From Homoserinimonas sp. (GTDB lineage: Bacteria; Actinomycetota; Actinomycetes; Actinomycetales; Microbacteriaceae): DNA of 64,000 nt. The stretch lies in contig JAMLGP010000001.1 of the NCBI GenBank assembly GCA_023957835.1, forward strand, positions 2,010,418 to 2,074,417, given 5' to 3'. Below are positions 25,968 to 35,747 of this stretch, piece by piece. The stretch's first letter is position 1; every line of letters starts with the position of its first letter. Both the position numbers and the translations under genes were made by a program. The notes beneath the pieces are model-generated. The model saw only the letters and a program-made list of their open reading frames with translations, was not told the DNA's origin and searched no databases.

Positions 25968-27635
25968 TTACACTCTTCTCTTCACCGAAGGGTCGGGGCT
26001 CGGCACGCTATCCAGCAGCAGTTTCGTGTAGTCGGATTTCGGTGAATCGATAATGCTCTTCGGAGCACCGTCTTCGACGATCTTTCCTTCCCGCATGACG
26101 ATGATTCGATCGGCATGTTCCGCAGCGGTTGAAAGATCGTGGGTGATCATGAGAATGCCCATTTCGTGGCTGTGGCGAAGTTCGTCAAGCAAATCGAGAA
26201 CGCCGCTTCGCAAAGTCACATCGAGCATCGAGACGGGCTCATCGGCCAGCAGGATCGCAGGACGAAGCACAATGCTCGCGGCGATTGCCACTCGCTGACG
26301 CTGGCCTCCGGAAAGTTCATGCGGGTAGCGGTTCAGGTAACGCGAAGCCGGAGTGAGTCCGACTTCTTCGAGAGACGCTTCGATCATCTCCTGCCGCTTC
26401 GCTCTGGACTCGCCGACTTTATGGATGAGCAGGGGCTCCTCGATCGTGTCTCTCACAGTGAACCGGACATCCAGGGCCTCGTATGGATCCTGATAGATCA
26501 TTTGCATAGTTCGTCGCAACGGGCGCCGCTTGCGATCCGGAATGCCGACTGTTTCGCTCCCGTTCACCAATACAGATCCCGCGGCCACGTCGATCATCCC
26601 CATGATGGCCTGTACCGTGGTCGTCTTGCCGCAGCCAGACTGACCGACGAGAGCAACGAGTTCTCCCGCAGCCAGACTGAAACTAATTGAGTCGACTGCA
26701 GCGGGTCGCGAGTCTGAGCGGGAGAGCGACCCGGCTGAATTACCGTAGCGAACGGTTAAGTCGCGAACTTCCAGCAGATTGGGCTTTGGTACCTTCTTTT
26801 CGATTGGCCTTGCCATGATGTCGGCGATGTTCGGAGTGGCCTCGAAAAGCGACTTCGTGTATTCATGCCTGGGCTCTCGGTAGAGCTGGTCAACGGGGCC
26901 ATCTTCAACTATTTCACCGTTTAGCATTACCGCGGCTCTGGTGCAGCTTTGAGCAACGACGCCGAGATCGTGCGTGACGAGAACCAGTGTGAGATTCAAA
27001 TCGATCGACAGCTGAACGAGCAGTTGCAAAATTTGATCCTGAACCACCACGTCCAGCGCGGTTGTCGGTTCGTCGGCGAGCAGGACCTTAGGGTTGCACG
27101 AAAGCGCCATCGCAATTACAGCCCGCTGTTTCATGCCTCCCGATAGCTGGTGGGGGAACTGGCCCGCAACTTCTGGTGATAGTCCGACCATTTCCAGTAG
27201 TTCTGCGACTCGCTGTCTTGTTTGGGTTCCCGATGTGATTCGGTGTACTTCAAGAGCCTCGCTGATTTGCCAGCCTATGGTCTTCACCGGGTTGAACGCG
27301 CTCATCGCCCCCTGAAAGACCATCGCAATGTCCTTCCAGCGATAAGGATTCAGGCCAGCTTCGCCTTTTGAAATGATGTCTACGCCGTCGAGAAGCACTT
27401 CACCTGCAACATCCGCCGAAGCGGGGAGCAGACCCATCGCGGCGAGAATGGTGGTCGTCTTTCCGCATCCGCTCTCGCCGACCAGACCAATTCTTTCGCC
27501 CGGCATAACTGCGAAGCTCACGTCCCGAATGGTGTGCGTCTCGAATCGGCCCTTGTGTTCTCTGGAGCCGAACCACACATTCAGATTTCGAAACTCGAGT
27601 GCGGGATCTGTGGATGCTGTTGTCTTCCTGCTCAC
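25968..27635 (-). CDS. Peptide ABC importer, fused double ATPase subunit
   Basis: 555-aa protein joining DppD- and DppF-like ATPases. First domain: Walker A GESGCGKTT (53-61), LSGGMKQRAVIAMAL, and VLLADEPTTALDVV. Second domain (about 290-550): Walker A GQSGCGKTT, LSGGQRQRVAIAASI and ILLADEPVSMLDVT. Fusion of the two ATPases is known in oligopeptide and nickel transporters. GTG 27635 overlaps the permease stop (GTGA) and has AAAGGA upstream, so I prefer it to longer starts. It powers uptake by the two permeases encoded upstream on the same strand. Confidence 0.9.
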   Translation of the reverse strand: MSRKTTASTDPALEFRNLNVWFGSREHKGRFETHTIRDVSFAVMPGERIGLVGESGCGKTTTILAAMGLLPASADVAGEVLLDGVDIISKGEAGLNPYRWKDIAMVFQGAMSAFNPVKTIGWQISEALEVHRITSGTQTRQRVAELLEMVGLSPEVAGQFPHQLSGGMKQRAVIAMALSCNPKVLLADEPTTALDVVVQDQILQLLVQLSIDLNLTLVLVTHDLGVVAQSCTRAAVMLNGEIVEDGPVDQLYREPRHEYTKSLFEATPNIADIMARPIEKKVPKPNLLEVRDLTVRYGNSAGSLSRSDSRPAAVDSISFSLAAGELVALVGQSGCGKTTTVQAIMGMIDVAAGSVLVNGSETVGIPDRKRRPLRRTMQMIYQDPYEALDVRFTVRDTIEEPLLIHKVGESRAKRQEMIEASLEEVGLTPASRYLNRYPHELSGGQRQRVAIAASIVLRPAILLADEPVSMLDVTLRSGVLDLLDELRHSHEMGILMITHDLSTAAEHADRIIVMREGKIVEDGAPKSIIDSPKSDYTKLLLDSVPSPDPSVKRRV

Positions 27636-28579
27636 AGCGCATCCTTTCCGCGTCCCACGAGCGGTCTGAGTTGCCATCCGAACGGCGAAAGGTAGGAAAC
27701 CTTGAGTCGCGGGTTTAGCGCATCCTCGATTGAGCGCCCGAACAAATAGCAGCCCATGATCAGGAAGGCGACTGCGAATCCCGCCGGAACTATCGCCCAC
27801 CAGGCGCCAGTACTTACAGCAGCGCGGTTGAACGCGTGCTCCATGATCGTGCCCCAGGTTATTGCTGTCGGATCGGACAGTCCCAGGAAGGCGAGTGCAG
27901 TCTCATTGAAGATTGCAACCGTGATCGCGAGTACCGCGCTCGCTACCAGCAGGGGCCCCACCTGGGGAAGGATGTGCCGCCAGATGATCCTGAGATGACC
28001 CGATCCCAGAGCGATAACCCGCTTTATATAGATGCGTTCTCTAAGAGACTTCACTTGAGCCCTGACGATTCGAGCTGTGTAGGTCCACATGAGAACCCCG
28101 ATCACGACAATGACGTGTTCGAGGCTCGGGCCCCAAACGGCTGCCACGACGATCATGAGCACTATTTGTGGAATCACAAGGAAGTAGTCGGTGATTCGCA
28201 TGAGGACCGTGTCGATCCAGCCTCCGAAGTAGCCGGAGACTATTCCGATTGTTGCGCCTATGCCAATAGTGATCGCGGCGGCGGTGAATCCGACGTACAT
28301 CGAGACCTGGCCGCCCTCCAGAACGAGGCTGAGTACATCGATTCCTCCGTCGTCGCAGCCCAGCCAGTGTGCTGGAGACGGCGGCTCGAACACTGCGCAA
28401 CTCGCAACTCTGCTCGAATACGGTTTGAGCCACGGCGAGAGCAGTGAAATCAAGCTGAACAGTGCGAGGATTCCCAGTCCGATTGCCGCAGTCGGTTCGC
28501 GCAAGACCCCGAGAATCGTCAACCAGCCGCTTCGGCGTGTTTCTCCCGATGCGGGACTGACAGGCAATGGAGTAATCAT
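27632..28579 (-). CDS. Peptide ABC importer permease, DppC-like
   Basis: 315-aa inner-membrane subunit. An N-terminal helix (TAAIGLGILALFSLISLLSPW) precedes an extracytoplasmic loop containing HWLGCDDGGIDVLS, the DppC signature. Further helices follow, with coupling motif ALGSGHLRIIWRHILPQVGPLL near residue 205. ATG 28579 has GAGGGA 6 nt upstream. It lies 10 nt after the DppB-like gene. Confidence 0.9.
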   Translation of the reverse strand: MITPLPVSPASGETRRSGWLTILGVLREPTAAIGLGILALFSLISLLSPWLKPYSSRVASCAVFEPPSPAHWLGCDDGGIDVLSLVLEGGQVSMYVGFTAAAITIGIGATIGIVSGYFGGWIDTVLMRITDYFLVIPQIVLMIVVAAVWGPSLEHVIVVIGVLMWTYTARIVRAQVKSLRERIYIKRVIALGSGHLRIIWRHILPQVGPLLVASAVLAITVAIFNETALAFLGLSDPTAITWGTIMEHAFNRAAVSTGAWWAIVPAGFAVAFLIMGCYLFGRSIEDALNPRLKVSYLSPFGWQLRPLVGRGKDAL

Positions 28580-28589
28580 TCTTGATCCC

Positions 28590-29552
28590 TCAATCCACAA
28601 CTCTCGGGTCGAGTTTGAAATAAATGAGGTCCGCAATGTAGTTGAGAACGACGACCACAACCGTGATGATCAGGAATCCGCCCTGGAGCATTGGGTAGTC
28701 CCGCTGCAGAACCGCGTCGTACAGGGCCCGGCCGATGCCCGGCCAGGAGAAGATGACCTCGATCAGGATGGCGCCGCTCACGATTGCACCCAGGGCCAGA
28801 GCAACCATTGTGACGATGGGGAGCATCGCATTCCTAAGGGCGTAGGAGCTGATGATCTTCCCGCGGCTGAGTCCTTTCGCGCGGGCGGTTAGTACGTAGT
28901 CTTCGCCGAGGGTTTCAAGCATTGAAGACCGCACAATCAGAGCGTTCTCGGCATAGAGCGTAAGAATGAGAGTCAGTACAGGCAGGATCATATGTTTCGC
29001 GCGATCGAGGAATTCTTCCCAGGGAGTCATTCCGATTGCGAATGGATCGTGGAGACCGGCTGACGGCAGTACGCCTGCAAAGAGAATGAGCAGCATCATG
29101 CCCAGAAACTGGGTGGGGAAGGCATAGAACAGGACCGCAAGATTCGTTGAGACGTGATCGGCGACGGTGCCCCTTCGCACGGCAGAGTGGATGCCTACAG
29201 CGATGCCGAGAATGATTGCCAGAATCGTGCCTATCGAGACCATGGGAAGCGTGTTGCCGAACGCTTCCATGAGGTTGTCAAATACCGGCTGGCGATTCGA
29301 ATAGGAAATTCCGAGATTCCCGGTGAATAGGCCCTTGAGGTAGAGGAGGTACTGATCCCAGATCGGCCTGTCCAGTCCGAATTGCTCTTCGAGCGCTTTC
29401 TTAAGTGCAGGGGAAGCATTTGGCACCCTTGAGATTCTGGTGATAGCTGAGCCGGGCAGGACCCTGAAGAGAATGAAGTTGAAGGTGATCGCGACGAAAA
29501 CCGTCATTAGCGCGAATCCGGTTCTCTTCCAGAGGTAGCTCGCTCTCCCCAC
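28590..29552 (-). CDS. Peptide ABC importer permease, DppB-like
   Basis: 320-aa subunit with the DppB pattern: N-terminal helix (LMTVFVAITFNFILFRVLPG), FGLDRPIWDQYLLYLKGLFTGNLG split over residues 80-105, and coupling motif TARAKGLSRGKIISSYALRNAMLP. GTG 29552 is selected because GAGGAGGAG lies 6 nt upstream; an ATG 48 nt earlier lacks such a site. First gene of the leftward importer operon. The upstream spacer holds possible operator half-sites. Confidence 0.9.
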   Translation of the reverse strand: MGRASYLWKRTGFALMTVFVAITFNFILFRVLPGSAITRISRVPNASPALKKALEEQFGLDRPIWDQYLLYLKGLFTGNLGISYSNRQPVFDNLMEAFGNTLPMVSIGTILAIILGIAVGIHSAVRRGTVADHVSTNLAVLFYAFPTQFLGMMLLILFAGVLPSAGLHDPFAIGMTPWEEFLDRAKHMILPVLTLILTLYAENALIVRSSMLETLGEDYVLTARAKGLSRGKIISSYALRNAMLPIVTMVALALGAIVSGAILIEVIFSWPGIGRALYDAVLQRDYPMLQGGFLIITVVVVVLNYIADLIYFKLDPRVVD

Positions 29553-29597
29553 TGAGCTCCTCCTCTCTGAGAAACACGTTGAATCTATTGCAGTCCT

Positions 29598-29690
29598 CAT
29601 ACTAAGCGCAATAAGCTAAAGCAATGCCGCACAGCTTTCGGCATTGCATTGCGGTCGGTGTGGACCAGGCCTTGCCGGATCATAGTATCC
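29598..29690. promoter_or_regulatory. Control region between importer and receptor operons
   Basis: This divergent spacer contains CATACTAAG (29598-29606), matching half of the palindrome at 32872. It also has a perfect 9-bp inverted repeat GCAATGCCG / CGGCATTGC (29621-29629, 29639-29647) and the imperfect palindrome GGATCATAGTATCC (29677-29690) with the same TAGTAT core. One regulator, probably the GntR protein, may act here on both operons. Exact promoters are not clear. Confidence 0.45.
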
Positions 29691-29755
29691 CGGCGCTCAC
29701 CGACTGAGGCCTTAGAGCCCGGGGGCCCGTCTCCCGGATGAGGAAAGGAAGTGAG

Positions 29756-31399
29756 ATGAGGAAGCTGCTCAGACCAGTCGCGCTGATTGCGGCAATTGCC
29801 GTAGTGGGCGTTCTCGGCGCTTGCAGTTCAGGCACCACTCATAATGAAGATGTCCTGAGGATCGGGACGACTTCGCCGATTGACTCTCTGAATCCGTTCG
29901 TTTCGGACTCCGATTACAGCAGCGTCATGTACCAGTACGTGTATCCGCACCTGACTGAATACGATGCGGATCTGAACATCGTTCCGGCCTTCGCGACCGA
30001 TTGGGAAATGTCGGATGACGGAACGACCTGGACATTCCACACCGTACCCAATGCCAAGTGGTCAGACGGCAAGAAGCTTTCGGCTCAGGACGCAGCTTTC
30101 ACCATGACGATGATCATGGATCACGCCGACGGGCCGACTGGAATTCTCGCGGGATGGGTCGCGCACATGGTTTCGGCCGAGGCAACGGATGACAATACTC
30201 TCGTCGTGACTTACGAAACCCCGGTTTCGAATGTCCTTACTCAAATGCAGGCTTTGCACATTCTGCCTGAGCACGTATGGGCGCCGTTATCTGAGGGTGA
30301 CGGCGAAGAGATAACGACCTTCGAGAACGGTGCGCCCATGGTTTCGGGCGGCCCGTTCAAGCTCGATAGCTACAAGAAGGATCAACTGGCCCTGTTCTCC
30401 GCAAATCCAAACTGGTGGGGAAAGACTCAGCCCAAGATTGCCGGCTTCGGATTCCAGTTCTTCGCGAATGATGACGCCATGGTGAGTGCGCTAATGGCCG
30501 GAGAGCTGGACATGACCGGTCAGATGACTCCGCCGACGGCGGTGAGCACGCTCAAGAACGCCGGAATGGATGTTCTGGTCGGTCCGAGCGTGACAATTAA
30601 GATGCTCATCATCAACACGAATCCCGAGAAGGTTGCAAACCGCGAGTTGCTAGATCCGAACGTTCGACTGGCTCTGGACTACGCGATCGACCGGCAGCAG
30701 ATCATCGACACTGCATGGCTGGGATTTGCGCAACCGGGCTCGACGGTCGTTACCCCGGCATCCGGCTACCACGATGAAAGCATTGAACCGCTGCCTTTTG
30801 ATCTGTCGAAGGCTAACGAACTGCTTGATGCAGCCGGATACGCGAAGGGTGCTGATGGCATCAGGATCGCGGATGACCACCCGATGTCCTACGAGTTGAT
30901 ATTCCCGACCGAGGAAAATGGAGCTCCGGACCGCGCGTTCCAGATCATGCAGAACGGCTTCAAGGAGATCGGTATCGAGATCAAGCAGCGGAAGATGGAT
31001 CCTGATGCAGCCTGGGATGCAATCGTCGGTCCGGACGAGGACTACACGACCTACGATCTGGCGATGTGGAACTGGACTCCTCCGGTGGATCCGGACTTCA
31101 TCCTGAGCGCGCTGACCTGCGATCAGTGGGGGAACAACAGCGACAGCGGATACTGCAACCCGGCGTACGACCAGATGTGGCTGGACCAGGGCGTCCTCAC
31201 GGATCCGGACGCCAGGCGTGCGAAGATCAATGAAATGCAGCAAGTGCTCTTCGATGATCGTCCGTACATCGTCTACGCCTACCCGGAAGTGATTGAGGCG
31301 CACAGCCCCAAGTGGGACGGCTTCGTGCTCTCCCCGCTTGTGGGATCGGTCAACAACCTGTCCACGCTGACTCTCCTCGGCGTACACAGGGTGCCTTGA
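29756..31399 (+). CDS. Peptide-binding lipoprotein (family 5 solute-binding protein)
   Basis: 547-aa extracytoplasmic receptor for the importer. The signal sequence ends in the lipobox VLGAC (C23), so the mature protein is lipid-anchored. Family features include LRIGTTSPIDSLNPFVSDSD, WTFHTVPNAKWSDGKKLSAQD near residue 85 and LALDYAIDRQQIIDTAW near 305. ATG 29756 follows AAGGAAGTGAG and starts exactly at the signal peptide. Its TGA stop overlaps the TTG start of the aminopeptidase gene, linking uptake and hydrolysis. Confidence 0.93.
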   Translation: MRKLLRPVALIAAIAVVGVLGACSSGTTHNEDVLRIGTTSPIDSLNPFVSDSDYSSVMYQYVYPHLTEYDADLNIVPAFATDWEMSDDGTTWTFHTVPNAKWSDGKKLSAQDAAFTMTMIMDHADGPTGILAGWVAHMVSAEATDDNTLVVTYETPVSNVLTQMQALHILPEHVWAPLSEGDGEEITTFENGAPMVSGGPFKLDSYKKDQLALFSANPNWWGKTQPKIAGFGFQFFANDDAMVSALMAGELDMTGQMTPPTAVSTLKNAGMDVLVGPSVTIKMLIINTNPEKVANRELLDPNVRLALDYAIDRQQIIDTAWLGFAQPGSTVVTPASGYHDESIEPLPFDLSKANELLDAAGYAKGADGIRIADDHPMSYELIFPTEENGAPDRAFQIMQNGFKEIGIEIKQRKMDPDAAWDAIVGPDEDYTTYDLAMWNWTPPVDPDFILSALTCDQWGNNSDSGYCNPAYDQMWLDQGVLTDPDARRAKINEMQQVLFDDRPYIVYAYPEVIEAHSPKWDGFVLSPLVGSVNNLSTLTLLGVHRVP

Positions 31400-32850
31400 T
31401 CTCGACGGTGGAAATCTGCGGCCCCGGTGCCCTTTCAGACGCGATATTGCCGGTAATAATCGGTGTTCTAAATATCGCGAACGAGAAGGCGCCGGGTCGC
31501 GGAGCCGAACTGGTCGCAACCGAGCTGAGCATTCCGATTGAGTCTCTGCTTGCGGCTTCCGATTGCGACGGTTCACCCGGTTCAATCGGAAAGGCGGCAA
31601 TCGCCCTTTCCAACGGATCCATCCGCAGGGTTCTCTTCGTCGGCCTCGGCGACAAACCGGATGCGGTGTTGCTTGGCAAGACCTCCATGCTTGCGTCTGC
31701 GTACGGGGAGGTAATCTCTACTCTCGCGCTGGAGGCTCCCAATGAGGATGAGGCTGTACACGCAATTGTCGAAGGTTATCTGATTGGCAGGTATCGCCCA
31801 GGTCGTCCTGGAGCTGATGCTGATTCAAAGCTAAAAGTAGTTACTGCAAATCCCGAGAAAATCGCACCTGAGACGATCACTCGCGCGACAGATTCAGCAA
31901 GGACCGTCAATTGGGTGAGAAGCCTGGTTGATTCGCCTCCCGGCGAATTGACACCGCCGAAGTTTGCCGATGCGATCCTGCAACTCGCCGAGAATGCGAA
32001 TGTTCGAGCCGAGCTGTGGGACGCAAAGGCACTCCGCCAGCGAGGTTTCGGCGGAACCCTCGCGGTGGGCGCCGCGAGTCCGTTCGAACCGTGTGCAGTA
32101 GTTATCTCAAATGAGGGCAGCAGCAAGACAAAGATAGGTCTCACCGGTAAGGGGATCACCTTCGATTCGGGCGGGATAAATCTGAAGAAGAATCCTTCCG
32201 AGCTGGTCTGGATGAAGTCCGATATGGCTGCCGGCGCCGCGGTCGCGGCTTCTTCGATCGAAGCGATTCGGCGCAACCCGGGCTTGAATCTGACTGCAGT
32301 GATTCCGATTGCGGAAAACATGATCGGGCCGGGAGCAGTTCGACCCGGAGACGTTATCTCCCACCCGAGAGGTCGAACCACCGAAGTCGCAGACACCGAC
32401 TCGGAAGGGCGAATAATCCTTGCGGATGCCATTGACTGGCTTTGCAGCCAAAGTCTCGACCTCATTGTGGATGTCGGCACTCTCACCGACGGGGGAGGAG
32501 TGGGACCGGAGCTTTGGGGATGCTGGTCGGCATCGGCGGAACAGTTCCTTCCCAAACTGCTGGAAAGCGGTCAGACGGCGGGGGAGCCTGGCTGGCACCT
32601 GCCGTTGCGGGATTCCTATGCTTCGATACTCGAATCGAGGATTGCCGACTCGATAAATGCTCCCCTCGACCGGCCGGATATTGGGCTGACTGCTGCTACT
32701 TTCCTGAGGGGATTCGTCGGGCCGCAGCCCTGGATACATATCGACAACGGTTCGACTGCGTGGCAGGAATTCGATCTTTTTCCGTGGCGGGTCGGCCCTA
32801 CCGGCTCTCCCGTCAGGGCGCTGGTTCGCTTCCTTGCTGATCTGGAATAG
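31396..32850 (+). CDS. M17-family leucyl aminopeptidase
   Basis: 484-aa cytosolic metallo-aminopeptidase with a weakly conserved N-terminal domain and C-terminal catalytic domain. Visible are GLTGKGITFDSGGINLK with the metal-binding lysine and aspartate, KSDMAAGA, and ADTDSEGRIILADA, where the family usually has NTDAEGR. The bicarbonate-site arginine is retained. TTG 31396 overlaps the receptor stop (TTGA), implying translational coupling. It should release N-terminal residues from imported peptides; preference is unknown. Confidence 0.88.
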   Translation: MISTVEICGPGALSDAILPVIIGVLNIANEKAPGRGAELVATELSIPIESLLAASDCDGSPGSIGKAAIALSNGSIRRVLFVGLGDKPDAVLLGKTSMLASAYGEVISTLALEAPNEDEAVHAIVEGYLIGRYRPGRPGADADSKLKVVTANPEKIAPETITRATDSARTVNWVRSLVDSPPGELTPPKFADAILQLAENANVRAELWDAKALRQRGFGGTLAVGAASPFEPCAVVISNEGSSKTKIGLTGKGITFDSGGINLKKNPSELVWMKSDMAAGAAVAASSIEAIRRNPGLNLTAVIPIAENMIGPGAVRPGDVISHPRGRTTEVADTDSEGRIILADAIDWLCSQSLDLIVDVGTLTDGGGVGPELWGCWSASAEQFLPKLLESGQTAGEPGWHLPLRDSYASILESRIADSINAPLDRPDIGLTAATFLRGFVGPQPWIHIDNGSTAWQEFDLFPWRVGPTGSPVRALVRFLADLE

Positions 32851-32871
32851 CTGCAGGTATTCTAAAGCGAA

Positions 32872-32897
32872 CTTAGTATACTAAGCATATTTACTAT
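32872..32897 (+). promoter_or_regulatory. Operator palindrome and promoter of the PLP enzyme/kinase operon
   Basis: CTTAGTATACTAAG (32872-32885) is a perfect 14-bp palindrome. It sits immediately upstream of TACTAT (32892-32897), a good -10, so it fills the spacer between -35 and -10, a classic repressor position. The start ATG is at 32915 with GGAG 8 nt before it. Confidence 0.6.
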
Positions 32898-32914
32898 GAA
32901 TTGGAGTGCTGAGC

Positions 32915-34270
32915 ATGACATTTGAGACCGACTTCGATGCGCGAACCAGACGCTCAGCAGAGTTGTTCGAAAGAGCCTGCAGGAGTATTCCAGGCGGAGC
33001 CGGAAGCACCGCCCGTCTTCCGCGGAACGGCTGGGAGCCGTATCCGTTGTTCATCGCCGACGGCAAGGGATCCCGAATCACCGACGTGGACGGGAACGAG
33101 TACATTGACTACCTGCTCGGACTTGGCCCGATGATTCTGGGCCACCGCCACCCGGAGGTCACAGCGGCGGTCAGCAAGGCAATCACCGACTACGGTACCT
33201 GCTTCGGTTTGCCTTATGAGATTGAAATCGAAGCCGCGGAAAAAGTTGTAGAAGCAGTCCCTGGAATCGAGCAGGTTCGGTTCACCAACTCCGGCTCAGA
33301 AGCGGTGGGAACTGCTGTTCGACTCGCCAGGGCAACCACCGGCAGAAGGCTCCTAGTCCGCTTCGAAGGTCAGTATCACGGTTGGCAGGATACGGTCTAC
33401 TGGTCGAATCACGTTGATCCGGCACTTGCCGGACCCGCCGATCACCCGCGGCCGGTAGCAATGGGCCCGGGCATCCCAGCAGAGCTTGAAGGCACGCTTG
33501 CGGTTTTGACCTGGAACGATCCGGAGAGCTTCGTTCGCCTTATGGCGGAGCGTGGAGATGAAGTAGCCGCGGTCATCACGGAACCTGCAGTATTCAACAC
33601 CGGCTGCATCCTTCCGGAACCCGGATATCTGGAACTGCTCAGAAGCGAAACCAAGAAGTACGGCGCGATGCTCATTTTTGACGAGGTGATTACCGGATTC
33701 AGGTTCAATCGCGGCGGAGCTCAGGCGCACTTCGGAGTTATGCCCGACCTTACGACTCTTGCCAAGGGCCTGGGTGGCGGATTCCCTGTCGCCGCAATCG
33801 GCGGGACGAAAGAGGCGATGAGACTAATCGCCGAAGGCAAGTATTCGCATTCCGGCACCTACAACGCCAACATGATCCAGTGTGCTGCGGTCTCGGCAAC
33901 GATGGATGTCCTCGCCGAGCCGGGACTCTATGAGCGCCAGCGAGCACTTGGCAACCGACTTGCCGAAGGACTCAAATCAATCGCTGATGAAAATGGAGTG
34001 GACGCTTACGTCGAAGGCCTCGGAACGGTGTTCCAGCTTTGGTTCGCGAACCACCCGATTCGAAACTGGCGTGAAGCCGAGCAGTACGCCAATGAGGCGG
34101 CTTTCACCCGCTGGTTCCAGGAAATGGCTCTGCGCGGGGTCTTGTTCCATCCGCTCCAGTTTGAGAACCTTTTCGTGTCTCTCGTGCATGATGATCAGGA
34201 CATTGATCTCACGCTCAACGCGGCCGCGGAAGCGATGAAGATACTTGCACGCGAAATGGTAGCGGCCTGA
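32915..34270 (+). CDS. Class III PLP enzyme (glutamate-1-semialdehyde aminomutase-like)
   Basis: 451-aa fold-type I aminotransferase. It has YIDYLLGLGPMILGHRHPEV, NSGSEAVGTAVRLARA, ILPEPGYLELLR, FDEVITGFRF and the PLP lysine K284 in LAKGLGGGFPVAAIGG. The sequence resembles HemL, but the position in a regulated catabolic operon makes a tetrapyrrole role unlikely. Related class III enzymes include omega-aminotransferases and phospholyases acting on phosphorylated amino alcohols; the neighbouring kinase makes the latter worth considering. ATG 32915 is chosen over GTG 32906, which overlaps its own Shine-Dalgarno. Confidence 0.82.
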   Translation: MTFETDFDARTRRSAELFERACRSIPGGAGSTARLPRNGWEPYPLFIADGKGSRITDVDGNEYIDYLLGLGPMILGHRHPEVTAAVSKAITDYGTCFGLPYEIEIEAAEKVVEAVPGIEQVRFTNSGSEAVGTAVRLARATTGRRLLVRFEGQYHGWQDTVYWSNHVDPALAGPADHPRPVAMGPGIPAELEGTLAVLTWNDPESFVRLMAERGDEVAAVITEPAVFNTGCILPEPGYLELLRSETKKYGAMLIFDEVITGFRFNRGGAQAHFGVMPDLTTLAKGLGGGFPVAAIGGTKEAMRLIAEGKYSHSGTYNANMIQCAAVSATMDVLAEPGLYERQRALGNRLAEGLKSIADENGVDAYVEGLGTVFQLWFANHPIRNWREAEQYANEAAFTRWFQEMALRGVLFHPLQFENLFVSLVHDDQDIDLTLNAAAEAMKILAREMVAA

Positions 34271-34289
34271 ATCGATAGAGGGAGCCAGG

Positions 34290-35747
34290 ATGGCAGCCGG
34301 GCCTGGGACTTTCGTCGGGATCGATCTGGGCACCTCGAGTGTCAAGGTAGTTGGGCTCGATGCGGCAGGCAAAGTCATTGCGCGCTCAAAGCGCGGGTAT
34401 GCAACCGCGCGACCGGCCGCTGGAGCGGCAGAACAGTCGCCGGGCGATTGGGTCAGTGCGGTAGTCGGTGCTCTCAAGGAATTGTCGACCCTCGTCCCTG
34501 CCGATTCCTGGAGGGCGATCGGGCTCTCCGGAATGTTGCCGACTCTCGTGGTTCTGGATGCAGATAACCAGCCGTTGGGGCCGGCCGTAACCTGGGAGGA
34601 CGCGAGGGCCGAAGCGATCGCCGTGGAATTTCGGGCTCGGAGAGGCTCCGACCTTTATGAACGCACCGGACAGCGAGTCGATGGTCGGTACCTGCTTCCA
34701 ATGTATCTTCGGCGAAAGTTCGAAGAGATCGGGCTGGACTCAATCGCCGCGAAAGTAATCGGTGCCAAGGATTACTTGTTTTTCGTACTTACCGGAGAGT
34801 TACTGACTGATCCGAGCACTGCAACCGGCTTCGGCTGCTTCGATCTCGTAACCGGAACCTGGGACGCCGCGGTAAGCGAGCTTCCAGGTGTCCCGGAAAT
34901 CGCCCCTTCTTCACTGACGCGGGCGCTGACCCGGTCAATTTCCGAGGTAGTTGGAATTCCCGCAGGAACTCCGGTGGTGCTCGGGGCCGCCGATTCAGTC
35001 ATGGGTGCGTTCGGACTTGGAGCCCGCTCGCAGGAGGACGTGGTTTATGTCGCGGGAACGAGCACAGTGATGCTCGGAATCAGCGAACGTTTCATTCCCG
35101 ATCCGCTCAGCCGATTCCTTGTTACTCCACTTGCCGAAGGCGGCTTTGGAAACGAAATGGACCTGCTTTCCACCGGGTCTGCAATTCAGTGGCTCTCAAA
35201 TTTGCTGCAGTTCAAGGATGTCGATTCATTACTGGAGGCTGCGGCGCGGGTTCCAATCGGTGAGGCCGGTGCCTTCCTTCCCTACCTCGCGCCGGGGGAA
35301 CAAGGCGCACTATGGTCAACTGACCTTCGCGGCAACATCCTGGGACTTACACTTGCGAGCACCGGTGGGCAAATCGCGAGATCCCTGCTGAATGGGATCC
35401 TCGTGGAGTCCAGAAGGTGCATTGAAATCCTGCGAGGCCTGAACCCGCAGAGTGCTTCGCGCATTCTCGCAAGCGGCTCTGGTACTTCATCGCCGACATT
35501 CCGCCAGGATCTCGCAGATGTTACCGGACTTCCGGTCTACAGCGCCAGGGACGGTGAGAGCGACCACTCTTCAATCGGGGCGGCTGCCTTTGCGGCGAAG
35601 GCCGTAGATTCAAGAGAACTTGCTTTGACTTCGGAGTTCGAGATTCATTCGCCGAATCCGGATCGAGAATCCGACTGGCGGCAAATCGAAGCACGACACG
35701 AACACTTCAGGCTGCTGCTTTCGGGAGAGGACCGCGCACTTGATTGA
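34290..35747 (+). CDS. FGGY-family carbohydrate kinase (xylulokinase-like)
   Basis: 485-aa two-domain kinase of the actin/hexokinase fold. The phosphate-1 loop FVGIDLGTSSVKVVGLD opens the protein. GLSGMLPTLVVLD and WEDARAEAI resemble xylulokinase segments, and YVAGTSTVML and ASGSGTSSPTFRQDLAD belong to the second nucleotide domain. No sugar pathway gene is adjacent; the substrate may be a hydroxylated compound released from the imported peptide or glycopeptide. It overlaps the next gene by 8 nt. Confidence 0.85.
   Translation: MAAGPGTFVGIDLGTSSVKVVGLDAAGKVIARSKRGYATARPAAGAAEQSPGDWVSAVVGALKELSTLVPADSWRAIGLSGMLPTLVVLDADNQPLGPAVTWEDARAEAIAVEFRARRGSDLYERTGQRVDGRYLLPMYLRRKFEEIGLDSIAAKVIGAKDYLFFVLTGELLTDPSTATGFGCFDLVTGTWDAAVSELPGVPEIAPSSLTRALTRSISEVVGIPAGTPVVLGAADSVMGAFGLGARSQEDVVYVAGTSTVMLGISERFIPDPLSRFLVTPLAEGGFGNEMDLLSTGSAIQWLSNLLQFKDVDSLLEAAARVPIGEAGAFLPYLAPGEQGALWSTDLRGNILGLTLASTGGQIARSLLNGILVESRRCIEILRGLNPQSASRILASGSGTSSPTFRQDLADVTGLPVYSARDGESDHSSIGAAAFAAKAVDSRELALTSEFEIHSPNPDRESDWRQIEARHEHFRLLLSGEDRALD

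Noticed and set aside
32915..34270. hemL (tetrapyrrole synthesis) assignment for the class III PLP enzyme
   Set aside because: Sequence resembles HemL, but promoter operator and operon partners are catabolic and no heme gene is near.
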